Assembly: GCF_936916975.1 (NCBI RefSeq)
Contig: NZ_CAKZGO010000004.1
Location: forward strand, 62,001 to 126,000
Direction: 5' to 3'
Length of the DNA: 64,000 bases
Source: an uncultured Dongia sp.
GTDB lineage: Bacteria > Pseudomonadota > Alphaproteobacteria > Dongiales > Dongiaceae
A program made the translations under genes and the position numbers. Shown piece by piece: positions 1 through 9,494 of this stretch (within the stretch, counting starts at the first letter, position 1; every line of letters begins with the position of its first letter). The notes below the pieces were generated by a model, which was given only the letters and a program-made list of their open reading frames with translations, was not told the DNA's origin and ran no database searches.

Positions 1-2894
1 CCCGTGAGGTCAAAGCCGGCGGAAAGGCCGCGCTGCCCGCGCAGACCCATTTCTTTGCCCGCGACACTGAACTGCGCTGTCGGATTGCTGCGCGGACCGG
101 AGAGCGCCAGCGTCGCATCCACCGTGCCCACGGCATCGACGCCAGGATCGGCGACTTTCAGCAGTGCCAGCGGGAATTGCGCAATTTTGAGATCGACCTC
201 ATTGCCGGCGGGGCTGGTCGCAGCATCGAGCGTGATCCGACCATCGCGGGCGCGAAGATCAAGGCCTGTCACGCGCATCGTCTCGCCTTCCCGCGTGAGG
301 GTGGCCGGGCCGGCCAGAGTCACCTGTTCTGCGCGGTAGCTGGCGGTGAGTGCCGTCAAGGTGATGGCCTGGCGTTCCGGCAGGTTTGCAAGATCGGCGG
401 CGAGATCGAGGGCGATCTCCGTGCCGCTTGCTTGCGCCGTGATCGCCATGCCATCGGCGATGCTGCGCGCGGTAAGGGCGACCGTGTCCAGCTTCTGCCC
501 GCTCGCCGCCACGTCGCGCAAATCGACACGGCCGTCGATGGACGGCATGCCAGCCACATCGCCGATCTGCGCCGCAATCGTGCCATCACCGATGGTTGCC
601 GTCTGCGCATAGGCCAGATCCCGCATCGTCGCGTTCACCCCGACATTCTGTTTGCCGCCGTCGTGGCTGAGCACGATGTCCGCCGTGATTGCGCCGGCAA
701 GATCGAGGCCGGTAAGACGCTGCAACTCGGCCAGCGCCGGCATGTCGAGAGTAAGATTGCCGGCGACCAGAGTGCCTGTCACATCCGCCTGGCCACTCAC
801 ACTGCTGCGACCGAAGCCGAGCCTCATGTCACGGATAGCGATGGTCCCGTTCTGCGGTTGCTGGATGGCGCGGGTGTTGATGCTGGCCTTCAACCCGTCG
901 ACCATCGCCGTCCCATTGACGACCAGTTGCGGCGCGTTGACCAGATCCTGCCCGTCGATGTTGAGGGCTACCGCCGTCGCGCTGCGCTGGTCATAGGTGA
1001 TCTGTTTGGAGGTCAACACCGCCGCGATCTGCGGTGCTGCTTGTGTGCCGGAAATCTTCGCCTGCAACGCCACCGCGCCCTTCGCCGCCGGATCGAGGGC
1101 GGAAAGATCGCTGAGGGCAGCCTCGAGCGCCATGTCGATCACCGCCCCTTTGACGGTGCCGGACGCGTTGAGCGCGACAGTGCGGCCTTTCAAGGTCGCT
1201 TCCGTCAGGTCGATATCGCCGGCCGTGTCCTGTGTCGCCCGGAGCGCGACGGTCGGGCTGTCGCCCAGCAAGCCATCGACCGCTGCGATCCCGAGCGACA
1301 GAGCCTCCCCTTCTCCCGAGAGGTCGATACGAGCACCTTCGGCGTCCTTGTCGGCCAGGATCGACACGCTGACATTGCCGTTGAGCTGTGCCTGATCCGA
1401 CGTCACCCACGCTCCGAGATCGGTGGCCTTCGCGTCGATCTCGGCATGGAGCGATGTGGTGCCCCAGCCTTCGGCCTGCGCGCTGCCGAACAATGCGAGC
1501 GGGCCGGCGTTGAGATCGATGTTCCTGATGTCGGCCTTGCCGGTAAGATCGATACGCCCTTGCACGCCAAGTCTGGCGCCATCGGCAAGCAGAGGCTGCC
1601 AGGTCGGGTCGGTGAGCGTGATATCCGTTGCGTTGATCAATGCATCGATATCGATGCCTTCGGCAAAGGTACCGGCAGGATCGGCGGTGATGCTGATATC
1701 GGTGAAGCCCACCCTCTGCCCGCCGGCGACGAGATCGGTCAGCGTGCCGGTCGCCGCCACCTGCGGTGCTGCGATCTCGCCCTTGATCTCGCCTTGCAGA
1801 TCGACCGCGCCCCAGCTGACCTCCGGCAGCAACACGGCATAGGGTGCCGAGCTGCCGGTCCGCAAGGTGAAACCGAGCTTGCCCGGTGCATCGAGGCCGA
1901 CCGATCCCTGGGCCGACAGTATTGCCGAGGCAGCGGCAGCCTGGAAATCATGCACATGAAGGAGGCCGGCCGGTTGGTCGACCGTGACCTTGCCGCGCGC
2001 CTTGATGCCGTCCATCAGCAGCACCTTCACATCGTCGGCCAGCAAGCGGCGGGGATCGGCGTCGAGGGTAAAGCCAATGGCGCGTTGGCTGGCGGGGCCT
2101 TCCGTCGTCAGGGCGAGCGTCAGCAGCTTCTGCGCATCCAGTGTCGCCGTGACGCCACCTTGCCAGGAAGTGAGCGGTCCGTCGCCGGTGGCGTCGATCT
2201 GCAAATTAGGCGCACCGGGCAAGCCCGCGAGGCGCGTCAGCAGGCCGCCACGCGGTTCGTGTACCGCCAGCGCCAGCTTCAATGTATCGTCCGCGGGTCG
2301 ATAGGCGATGTCGGCGTCGATGCGATCATCGCCGCCATCCATGCGCCGCAGGGTGAGTTTGGCCGCAAGCCCGTCATCGATATCACCCAGCGACGCACTC
2401 GCCTGCGCCGTGAACACTGCCGCCTCCCCCAGGATCGGCGCGCCAAGTGATAGCCGCTCGATGGTGAAGGATTGCACCATGATATCGACCGGCAAGGATG
2501 GCCATGATGGCGCGGCGGCCCCATCGTCGCGCGTGCTGGCATCGGCAGTTGTCTCAGGTACGCGCACCATATCGACGTTGCCCAGATGCAGATCCGAGAC
2601 CTCCACTGTTCCTGACAACAGTTTCAGCGGTGACCAGTCGAGTGCAACACGGTCGATGGTGAGCCAGATACCCTTCTCATCCGACAGCACGACACCCTCA
2701 ACCGCCATATCGAACGGCACCACGCCGCTGATCCCGCCGGCCTGCAACTTGATCGGTCCCGCGGCCATCGCAGCCTGCACTTGTGCCAGGATGATGCCCC
2801 GGCCCGTCTCGGTCTGCAGGAAGCCGAACACGGCCAGAACCAGCAGAAGCAGAGCTGCCAGAACGATGCCGATATATTTCACGATCCTGCGCAT
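1..2894 (-). CDS. tamB: TamB, translocation and assembly module inner-membrane subunit (5' part, truncated by window edge)
   Basis: TamB is a long periplasm-spanning protein anchored in the inner membrane. With TamA it serves outer-membrane protein insertion and lipid transport to the outer membrane. The frame is open from an ATG at 2894 to the window edge, about 964 codons. It begins MRRIVKYIGI and a single hydrophobic anchor (about residues 5-27). After that come repetitive beta-rich segments typical of AsmA/TamB proteins. The C-terminal DUF490 domain would lie beyond the window. The start overlaps the tamA stop by one base (TGATG), which indicates translational coupling. A long plus-strand frame covering 177-2450 is an antisense shadow. 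Family assignment rests on the tamA linkage and on protein architecture. Confidence 0.88.
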   Translation of the reverse strand, partial: MRRIVKYIGIVLAALLLLVLAVFGFLQTETGRGIILAQVQAAMAAGPIKLQAGGISGVVPFDMAVEGVVLSDEKGIWLTIDRVALDWSPLKLLSGTVEVSDLHLGNVDMVRVPETTADASTRDDGAAAPSWPSLPVDIMVQSFTIERLSLGAPILGEAAVFTAQASASLGDIDDGLAAKLTLRRMDGGDDRIDADIAYRPADDTLKLALAVHEPRGGLLTRLAGLPGAPNLQIDATGDGPLTSWQGGVTATLDAQKLLTLALTTEGPASQRAIGFTLDADPRRLLADDVKVLLMDGIKARGKVTVDQPAGLLHVHDFQAAAASAILSAQGSVGLDAPGKLGFTLRTGSSAPYAVLLPEVSWGAVDLQGEIKGEIAAPQVAATGTLTDLVAGGQRVGFTDISITADPAGTFAEGIDIDALINATDITLTDPTWQPLLADGARLGVQGRIDLTGKADIRNIDLNAGPLALFGSAQAEGWGTTSLHAEIDAKATDLGAWVTSDQAQLNGNVSVSILADKDAEGARIDLSGEGEALSLGIAAVDGLLGDSPTVALRATQDTAGDIDLTEATLKGRTVALNASGTVKGAVIDMALEAALSDLSALDPAAKGAVALQAKISGTQAAPQIAAVLTSKQITYDQRSATAVALNIDGQDLVNAPQLVVNGTAMVDGLKASINTRAIQQPQNGTIAIRDMRLGFGRSSVSGQADVTGTLVAGNLTLDMPALAELQRLTGLDLAGAITADIVLSHDGGKQNVGVNATMRDLAYAQTATIGDGTIAAQIGDVAGMPSIDGRVDLRDVAASGQKLDTVALTARSIADGMAITAQASGTEIALDLAADLANLPERQAITLTALTASYRAEQVTLAGPATLTREGETMRVTGLDLRARDGRITLDAATSPAGNEVDLKIAQFPLALLKVADPGVDAVGTVDATLALSGPRSNPTAQFSVAGKEMGLRGQRGLSAGFDLT

Positions 2895-4741
2895 CAGAAA
2901 GCCTGCCCGATGCTGATATAGAATTGGAACGCATCGTCATCGCTGCGCGGATTGAGCGGGACAGCGAAGTCGGCGCGGATGGGGCCGATCGGCGTGTAAT
3001 ATCGCAGGCCAATGCCGGCTGCGTATTGGATGTCCTCGTCGAAGCTCGGGAACACATCGTCGGAGACGGTGCCGGCATCGAAGAATGGCACGATGCCGTA
3101 ATCGTCGAGGAAGCGATAGCGTAGCTCCAGGCTGGCGATCACTGAACTGCGCCCACCAAGCGGATCGTCGTCCTCGTCAAGCGGGCTGATCGAGCGGAAT
3201 TCGTAGCCACGCACCGACCCGCCGCCACCCGCATAAAGCCGCCGGTCGGCCGGCAGGTCCTCAGTATCACCACCGAACACATTGGCGGCGGCGACCCGGC
3301 CGGCCAGGACCAGATTGCCGTCGCCGGTGAGGTCAAGATATTTGCTGTAATCCGCATTCGTGCCGATGACATCCTGGCTGGAGCCCAGCATTTCCGGAAA
3401 AGCGAAGGTGGAGAGGATAAGCCGCGAGCCGGAGACGGGATTGAGAAGATCGGTCGTCGTGTCGCGCTTGAACGACAGGGTCGGACCGAACAGCAGGAAA
3501 TCCTCGGTCTCGCCATCCTCGGTGATGCGCGAGCGCTCGATTTCCACACCATAGCCCCAGCTCATCGTGTCGTTGATGCGCCGCTCAATGCCAAGTGTCG
3601 CCGTCGCCGATTCCTTGTCGAAGGTGTCCTCGTCATGGGTTGAGGCGAGGATCAGGCCGGCCATCAGATCCTGGTGCCGCATCAGATAGTCCGGTTTCTG
3701 GAAGGCGGCAGAGAGGGTGTAATCGGTGTCCGACAGGCTGTTCTCGCCAAAGCCGGAAATCTCCGCATCCAGGCGCAGCTTCTCCGCCCCGCCGAAGACG
3801 TTGCGGTCGCCCCAATAAGCCTTTACGCCAGCACCCTTATCCGTCGCGTAATTGGCACCGAGGCCGATGAAATGGCGCTTACGCTCCGCCACCAGCACAT
3901 CAACGGGCAGGCTGCCGTCAGGCGCCAACTGCTCGGCCGCCGTCACCTTGACCGATTCGAATACATCGAGGGAGCGGAGATCATCGCGCAGCGCGCTGAT
4001 GTCGCTGGGCTGGAAAAGTTTGTTTGGCGGGAATTGCGTGCGCTGCTGCATGAAGACCGGGTCTATGCGCTCAAGCCCCGAAACGCTGACCGCCCCCATC
4101 GTCGCCGCCTTGCCCGGTTCCACTACATAGGTGACGGCCACCGACCCGGTCGCGTGATCGACCACGGCCGGCTGCAACGTGACCTTGGCGAAGGGATAGC
4201 CCTGGTCCAGCACCGCGTTGAGCAGCCGCTCCCGCTCCGCAAGGATGTCCGCTGCCCGCGCGGACTGACGGGCCTGAAGTTTCGGCGCAAGGGGTTTTGC
4301 CAAATCGGGCGGTGCCTGGACCGTTACCGATTGCAGGGTGAAGAGCGCGCCGGGCGTCACCAGGATGTCGACCGGCAACGGCTTGTCGCCCGCCGGTTCC
4401 TCCGCATCGGCCAGCGCCACCTCGTCGGTGACGTCCTTGCCATCCACCAGGATGATGACCGTGCCGCCGTAGTAACCCGCCGAGCGCAGGGCCTTCTCGA
4501 TCCGGGGAATGTCCTCTTCGGCGCGGCGCGTCAGGCCAAAGAGGGAATCGGGCGGCGATTCCTTCAGCTCTACCAGGGTCGAGCTGGCCGCCACGGCCTG
4601 ACCCAGGGCGGCATCGTCCAGCTTGGCGATGGTAACCTCATAGTCGAGCGCAGAAGCACCCCGAACGGCGCCCAAAAGGGCCGCGAGCGAGAGGATGGCA
4701 ACAACCGACCGCTGCGTCCGCCACCGGAAATAATACGTCAC
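2894..4741 (-). CDS. tamA: TamA, Omp85-family outer-membrane assembly factor
   Basis: This 615-residue protein has an N-terminal signal peptide (hydrophobic stretch about residues 11-32, ending near ASA). POTRA-type domains follow (about 35-270), including the segment VTPGALFTLQSVTV. A C-terminal 16-stranded Omp85 barrel follows (about 280-615), with GGGGSVRGYEF and terminal phenylalanine (IGQAF), as expected for an outer-membrane barrel recognised by BAM. Family members are usually about 570-620 residues long. tamB follows directly with a one-base overlap, so the two form an operon. The start at 4741 leaves the signal peptide complete. The 117-base gap to the next gene downstream in coordinate order shows nothing I recognise. 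Confidence 0.92.
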   Translation of the reverse strand: MTYYFRWRTQRSVVAILSLAALLGAVRGASALDYEVTIAKLDDAALGQAVAASSTLVELKESPPDSLFGLTRRAEEDIPRIEKALRSAGYYGGTVIILVDGKDVTDEVALADAEEPAGDKPLPVDILVTPGALFTLQSVTVQAPPDLAKPLAPKLQARQSARAADILAERERLLNAVLDQGYPFAKVTLQPAVVDHATGSVAVTYVVEPGKAATMGAVSVSGLERIDPVFMQQRTQFPPNKLFQPSDISALRDDLRSLDVFESVKVTAAEQLAPDGSLPVDVLVAERKRHFIGLGANYATDKGAGVKAYWGDRNVFGGAEKLRLDAEISGFGENSLSDTDYTLSAAFQKPDYLMRHQDLMAGLILASTHDEDTFDKESATATLGIERRINDTMSWGYGVEIERSRITEDGETEDFLLFGPTLSFKRDTTTDLLNPVSGSRLILSTFAFPEMLGSSQDVIGTNADYSKYLDLTGDGNLVLAGRVAAANVFGGDTEDLPADRRLYAGGGGSVRGYEFRSISPLDEDDDPLGGRSSVIASLELRYRFLDDYGIVPFFDAGTVSDDVFPSFDEDIQYAAGIGLRYYTPIGPIRADFAVPLNPRSDDDAFQFYISIGQAF

Positions 4742-4858
4742 ATCTGCCTATCGACCAGGAAATCTGCGCATGATTGAAACAGCGTCAGACGCACCCGGTT
4801 CCGCCCAGTCACCTGGAGCCTGGACCCCGGACCAGCTTATAGGGACAGCGTGGGCAGG

Positions 4859-5950
4859 TTAAACCGGAATAACGGCGCCGGTTTCTTTCAGGAAGACATG
4901 CATCTTCTCGGCATCGATCGGCACCAGGGCCGTGTCGTCGGCCGCGGCCTTGGTGTGCGCCGCCACCTGGGCGGTGAACGGCGCGCCACCGGCCGTGCCG
5001 ATAAGGAGCGTGTGCGGCCCCAGGGGTTCCACGTCACGTATCTTGAGCTCGATCATCGGCAGTACCCTGCCGGCGCCGACCGTATGCTCCGGGCGGATGC
5101 CGGCTACCACCTTGGCGCCGATATGCGGCCCATAGACGCCAGCACGGGCGGGCGGCAGCGGAATGTCGATGCCATCGGCGGCGCGGAAGTGGATGCCGCC
5201 ATCGCCCTGCACCAAGTCGCCTTCGATAAAATTCATCGAGGGCGCGCCGATGAAGGCCGCCACGAACAGGTTGCGGGGCTTTTCATAGAGCGTGATCGGG
5301 TCCGCGGCCTGCTCGATGCGGCCGCCATTCATCACGACGACGCGGTCGGCCATGGTCATGGCTTCGACCTGGTCGTGCGTGACATAGACCACCGTGGTCT
5401 GCAGGCGGCGGTGCAGCGATTTGATTTCGGTGCGCATTTCGATGCGCAGTTTGGCGTCAAGGTTGGAGAGCGGCTCGTCGAACAGGAACACATCCGGATT
5501 GCGCACGATGGCGCGGCCAATGGCGACGCGCTGGCGCTGACCGCCCGATAATTGCTTCGGCCGCCGCTCAAGATAGGGTTCGAGATTGAGAATGCGGGCG
5601 GCTTTCTTGACCGCCTCATCGATATCGCCCCTGGCCGTCCCGCGGACGCGCATGCCATATCCGATATTCTCGCCCACCGTCATGTGCGGATAGAGCGCGT
5701 AGTTCTGGAACACCATCGAACAATTGCGCAGGCCCGGACGCAGATTGGTGACATCCCGGTCGCCGATCTTGACGGTGCCGGAGCTTGCCGTCTCCAGCCC
5801 AGCGATCATGCGCAAGGTCGTGGTCTTGCCGCAGCCCGATGGGCCGACCAGCACGACGAATTCGCGCGAGGCGATTTCCAGATCGAGCGGCGGTATCACG
5901 GTCACGTCGCCGAAGGATTTGGTGATGCGTTCGAGGCTTACGCGGGACAT
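4859..5950 (-). CDS. sugar ABC transporter ATP-binding protein (MalK/UgpC family)
   Basis: This is the 363-residue ATPase of a carbohydrate importer. Walker [10 protein letters not shown] lies at about residues 36-44, the LSGGQ signature at 134-138, and Walker B ending in FDEP at 157-160 (DE at 158-159). The 'SNLDAKLR' D-loop follows. The C-terminal third is a TOBE/OB regulatory domain of MalK type. It is the last gene of the operon that starts at deoC and would energise the two permeases at 7584-9481. The solute cannot be read from the ATPase. A strong hairpin (5983-6019) separates it from the upstream binding-protein gene. Context points to pentose, deoxypentose or nucleoside uptake; that is inference. 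Confidence 0.93.
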   Translation of the reverse strand: MSRVSLERITKSFGDVTVIPPLDLEIASREFVVLVGPSGCGKTTTLRMIAGLETASSGTVKIGDRDVTNLRPGLRNCSMVFQNYALYPHMTVGENIGYGMRVRGTARGDIDEAVKKAARILNLEPYLERRPKQLSGGQRQRVAIGRAIVRNPDVFLFDEPLSNLDAKLRIEMRTEIKSLHRRLQTTVVYVTHDQVEAMTMADRVVVMNGGRIEQAADPITLYEKPRNLFVAAFIGAPSMNFIEGDLVQGDGGIHFRAADGIDIPLPPARAGVYGPHIGAKVVAGIRPEHTVGAGRVLPMIELKIRDVEPLGPHTLLIGTAGGAPFTAQVAAHTKAAADDTALVPIDAEKMHVFLKETGAVIPV

Positions 5951-5982
5951 GGCATGCTTCTTTTATAATGCGAAAGATGATC

Positions 5983-6019
5983 CCGCCCCAGAAATTTGCA
6001 GGAGCAATTTCCGGGGCGG
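5983..6019 (-). other. strong intergenic hairpin after the solute-binding protein gene
   Basis: Arms of 14 bases at 5983-5996 and 6006-6019 pair with one mismatch around a 9-base loop. The stem has a GC-rich base (CCGCCCC/GGGGCGG). It sits between the binding-protein stop and the ATPase start, with no U-run on the transcribed strand. Such hairpins often protect or partly terminate the binding-protein mRNA, so that more binding protein than ATPase is made. That role is inferred. Confidence 0.6.
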
Positions 6020-6038
6020 AACTTGGTCATCGGTAGAG

Positions 6039-7490
6039 TTAGAGCGGCGGCAGACCCATCGACGCGCGATAGGCCGTGAGCTGCTTGTCGCGGCCGAATT
6101 CGTCAGTCAGACGATTCCATTCGGCAGCGACCGTGTCGAGAGCCTGCTGCGCGGTGACTTCGCCAGCCAGCGCCTTGGAGAGTTCGATCTCCACGACTTC
6201 GGTATAGGAGAAGTAGCCCGGCAGACGCATGTCGAGCACCACGTTCTCGGCCGCCAGCGAATCGGCCTGGCCGGCGAGATATTCCTTGGCCTCACGTTCG
6301 CTGAACAGCTTCGACCACAGGGCAAGATCGGTCGTGTGCGAGATGCGGTAGGGGTTCACACCGGTACCGCCGGTGATCGCCGCCTGGCCCGAAACCGCGG
6401 GGCTGGAGAGGAACTCGATATAGTTCCACGCCGCTTCCTGGTTCTTGGAGGACGCCGGAACGGCCGCCTGCCAGCCGCCGAACGCCATGAACGGCGATTT
6501 GACGACGTGGTCGAACTTCTTCCATTCCTTGGTCTTGTAGTCATAGATCTCGTTCGAGCCCGGCAGCACGGCCGAACCCACTTTGCCCGAGATCTTCGAC
6601 TGCTTCGGATCGGCGGCGATGACGCCCGTATCACCCCAGCCGATCGACTGCGCCACCTGGCCACCGGCCACGGCAGCATTCACTTCGCCGAACGAGAAGT
6701 TGAGCGCGTTGGGCGGCGCCAGCTTCGAGGATTTCACATATTCCTCGAGGCCACGGACCCAGCCCGGGTTGTTGATTTCGGCATCCATGGTCTCCGGATT
6801 GAAGAACATGGCGCCCTTCTGGCCCGGGACGTTGGTGTAGGACGCCGCGTGGCTGAAGAAGAACCAGAATTGCTGGCCGCCACGGCGATAGGCTTCGGCC
6901 GTGCCCCACAGGCCCTTATCCGGACGCGTGAAGAATTCGGCGATGTCGAGATACTGCTTCCAATCCTGCGGCACGGCGAGGTCATAGCCATACTTCGCCT
7001 TGAACGCCTCTTGCTCCTTGGGATCCTCAAAGAGATCGATGCGGTAGGTATAGGTGTGAACGTCGCCATCGATGGTCTGCGACAGCGTTTTGCCGTTCCA
7101 CACCATCAGCTGCTCGCGGTAAATCGGCGCGATATCGTCCCAGGCGGCACCCTTGCGCATGGCTTCGGGCACTTCCGAGAGGAAGTCCGTGAAGTCCGGC
7201 GACCAGGCCGGCGCGAAGCTGATGACGTCGAAGGTCTCTTCACCCGAGGAGAGCGAGGTCACGATCTTGGGGTACAGTTCCGACCAGGGGAACTCGACCA
7301 CATTGACCTTGCCGCAGGTCTTCTTGGCCCAGGCTTCGCCAGCCGTCTGCAACGCCGAGGCGATGTAGGGGCCGGTCTGCGAGGCGGCGGTCAAGGTGAC
7401 GCCGGTATAATCCGGATCGCAGGCCAGTGCGGCCCCGGTGCTCAACGACAGCGCTGCCATCGCTGAAGCACCCAGTAGAAGCTTTCTCAT
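6039..7490 (-). CDS. periplasmic sugar-binding protein of an ABC importer (family 1)
   Basis: The product is a 483-residue extracellular solute-binding protein. It has a clear Sec signal peptide (MRKLLLGASAMAALSLSTGA, cleavage near ALA-CD). The mature part has family 1 features such as TFDVISFAPAW and a C-terminal region with EAAWNYIEFLSSP. It would capture the solute in the periplasm and deliver it to the permeases encoded at 7584-9481. A ribosome site (GGGAG, 7 bases before the ATG) supports the start at 7490. The 93-base gap upstream has no clear terminator. Specificity is unknown; the operon suggests a pentose or deoxypentose. Confidence 0.92.
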   Translation of the reverse strand: MRKLLLGASAMAALSLSTGAALACDPDYTGVTLTAASQTGPYIASALQTAGEAWAKKTCGKVNVVEFPWSELYPKIVTSLSSGEETFDVISFAPAWSPDFTDFLSEVPEAMRKGAAWDDIAPIYREQLMVWNGKTLSQTIDGDVHTYTYRIDLFEDPKEQEAFKAKYGYDLAVPQDWKQYLDIAEFFTRPDKGLWGTAEAYRRGGQQFWFFFSHAASYTNVPGQKGAMFFNPETMDAEINNPGWVRGLEEYVKSSKLAPPNALNFSFGEVNAAVAGGQVAQSIGWGDTGVIAADPKQSKISGKVGSAVLPGSNEIYDYKTKEWKKFDHVVKSPFMAFGGWQAAVPASSKNQEAAWNYIEFLSSPAVSGQAAITGGTGVNPYRISHTTDLALWSKLFSEREAKEYLAGQADSLAAENVVLDMRLPGYFSYTEVVEIELSKALAGEVTAQQALDTVAAEWNRLTDEFGRDKQLTAYRASMGLPPL

Positions 7491-7583
7491 GTTGTCACTC
7501 CCGTTTTCACTTTGTTGATTGGTTAGGTTGGTGAAGTTAGGTGGTCGGCAATTTCAAACTCGGGCAATTCAAGAAAGAGACGG

Positions 7584-8612
7584 TCATTTGATGGCACCCA
7601 GCAGCAGGCCGGATCGCATGAGCCTGCTCAGGAGTGCCGCCATGATCATCATCGGAATGATGGCAACCAGGGCAGCGGCAGAGATCGACCACCATTCATC
7701 GCCGCGCTGGCTGTTCTGGCCGGCAACGAGAATGGGCAGCGTCTGCCATTTGGCGTTGGTGAGGAAGAGCGCGAACAGGAACTCGTTCCACACGAAGGCA
7801 AGCGTGATCATGAAGGTGGCGATGAGACCCGGGACCGACATCGGCAGGACGATGCCGGTGAAGATGCGCCAGCTCGGCACATTGTCGACCATCGCCGCCT
7901 CTTCCACCTCAAGCGGCAAGGCGGCGAAAAAGTCGCGCATCAGCCACACGACGATGGGGAGAGAGAAGGCGATATAGGCCAGCACCATGCCGACATAGGT
8001 GTCGACCAGCTTGAAGCCCATGCGGCCGACTTCGGTATACATCAGGAACAGCGCAAAGGCGGTGACGATGGGCGGGAACATGCGCTGGCTGACGAACCAG
8101 AAGATGATGTCCTCATTGCCCATGATCGGCCCAGGCACCTTGAGGCGATTGGTGATCAGCGACACAACAAGGGCCGCGGCGAAAGCCATCATCATGGCGG
8201 CCGCGCGGCTGAAGCCGAAGACATAATAGCCCAGCAGATAGCCGCCGAGCGCCACCACGAAAAACGCCAGGCCCGACGCCAGCTTCACCTTGAACGGGAA
8301 GCGTACCAACGCATAGGCCGCCATGGCGCCGATTGCCGTTGCCAGCACCGCTGAGCTGAGGCCGATGATCGTCGAGGCGATGACGTTGTTGAAGAACTCG
8401 CCGCGTTCGCCGGAGAGCAGTTCGCTCCAAGCCTGCAGGGACGGTTCGAAATCGACGAACGGGATGAACGTCGCCTGTCCGACGACCGAGAGCGAGGTCT
8501 TGAACGAGGTCACGATCACCCAATAGAGCGGAAACATCGTGAACAATGCCCAGAACACGATACCGAGCAGGGCGAAATAGCGCGGCGCGCCTTTGAGAGT
8601 GCGAGTACTCAT
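7584..8612 (-). CDS. sugar ABC transporter permease (MalG-like) with an extra membrane insertion
   Basis: This 342-residue inner-membrane permease starts with TM1 (FALLGIVFWALFTMFPLYWV). The EAA loop that contacts the ATPase is seen as LEVEEAAMVDNVPSWRIFTGIVLP. MalG-type permeases are usually about 270-285 residues. Here about 65 extra residues (roughly 120-185) sit between the second core helix and FVSQRMFPPIV. They include two additional hydrophobic segments. The ATG overlaps the stop of the partner permease by four bases (ATGA), so the two are translationally coupled. Confidence 0.92.
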   Translation of the reverse strand: MSTRTLKGAPRYFALLGIVFWALFTMFPLYWVIVTSFKTSLSVVGQATFIPFVDFEPSLQAWSELLSGERGEFFNNVIASTIIGLSSAVLATAIGAMAAYALVRFPFKVKLASGLAFFVVALGGYLLGYYVFGFSRAAAMMMAFAAALVVSLITNRLKVPGPIMGNEDIIFWFVSQRMFPPIVTAFALFLMYTEVGRMGFKLVDTYVGMVLAYIAFSLPIVVWLMRDFFAALPLEVEEAAMVDNVPSWRIFTGIVLPMSVPGLIATFMITLAFVWNEFLFALFLTNAKWQTLPILVAGQNSQRGDEWWSISAAALVAIIPMMIMAALLSRLMRSGLLLGAIK

Positions 8613-9481
8613 CTGTGTTTCGCCAGATAGGGTTTGAGGATCGCGAGATAGACCACGCCGATCACCGTGATGACGATCAGGAACAGGAAGGAGAGCGCCG
8701 AGGTATAGCCGAGATTGAACTTCTTGAAGCCTTCCTGGTAGGCAAAGAGGGTCAGCGTCTCCGTCGAAACACCCGGACCGCCACCGGTCAGCACGAACAC
8801 GGTGTCGATGATCTTGTAGCTCTCGATGAGACGGATGAAGACCACCGCCACCGAAATGGGCAGCATCATCGGAAAGGTGATGTCCCAGAACTGCCGCCAG
8901 GAACTGGCATTCTCCAGCGAGGCTGCCTCATAGACATCATCGGGCAAGGTGGCGAGGCCGGCCAACAGCATCAGCACGATGAAGGGCGTCCATTGCCACA
9001 CCTCGACCGTGATGAGGGCGCCGAGCGACCAATAGGTCTGCGTCAGGAACGGCAGATTGGGAAACCCCAGGAAGGTCATGAATTGGTTGAGCGGGCCCTG
9101 CGTCGGATTGAAGATCTGCCGGGCAATGAGCGCCACCGCCACCGGGGCAATCAGCATCGGCAACAGGAAGGCAACGCGGAACAGCTTTTCGCCCGGCACT
9201 TTGGCATGAAGAGCCAGCGCCACGCCAAACCCGATCACATACTGGATCGCCACCGAGATGAAGGCGATGATGCTGGTGGTCAGCGTCACATGCCAGAAAC
9301 GCGGATTGGCAAGCAGGCTGGTGTAATTATCCAGCCCGACAAAGCGCGGCGGGATCGGCGGCACCAGGCGGAAGCTCATGAAGCTGGTGGTCAGCGAATA
9401 GATCAACGGAAAGATCGAGATCGCCAGCACCACGAAGAGTGCCGGCCAGATGAAGAAGTATTTGATCGGATCGTTGCGCAT
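8609..9481 (-). CDS. sugar ABC transporter permease (MalF/UgpA-like)
   Basis: This 290-residue permease has six predicted membrane helices. TM1 is YFFIWPALFVVLAISIFPLI, and the FVGLDNYTSLL motif typical of UgpA/MalF proteins follows. The EAA loop is PDDVYEAASLENASSWRQFWDITFPMM, split here by the helix turn. It pairs with the overlapping MalG-like gene to form the membrane channel. It begins 13 bases after the ribokinase-family gene, so the transporter genes belong to the same transcript as the catabolic genes. Length is normal for the family. Confidence 0.92.
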   Translation of the reverse strand: MRNDPIKYFFIWPALFVVLAISIFPLIYSLTTSFMSFRLVPPIPPRFVGLDNYTSLLANPRFWHVTLTTSIIAFISVAIQYVIGFGVALALHAKVPGEKLFRVAFLLPMLIAPVAVALIARQIFNPTQGPLNQFMTFLGFPNLPFLTQTYWSLGALITVEVWQWTPFIVLMLLAGLATLPDDVYEAASLENASSWRQFWDITFPMMLPISVAVVFIRLIESYKIIDTVFVLTGGGPGVSTETLTLFAYQEGFKKFNLGYTSALSFLFLIVITVIGVVYLAILKPYLAKHR

Positions 9482-9494
9482 CCCGTCTACCCAA

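Noticed and set aside
177-2450. 757-codon plus-strand open frame
   Set aside because: It is antisense to tamB. The translation is Arg/Gly/His-rich low-complexity sequence without a domain, a common GC-rich shadow.
5724-7466. 580-codon plus-strand frame
   Set aside because: It lies opposite the sugar-binding protein and ATPase genes and has no recognisable fold or ribosome site.
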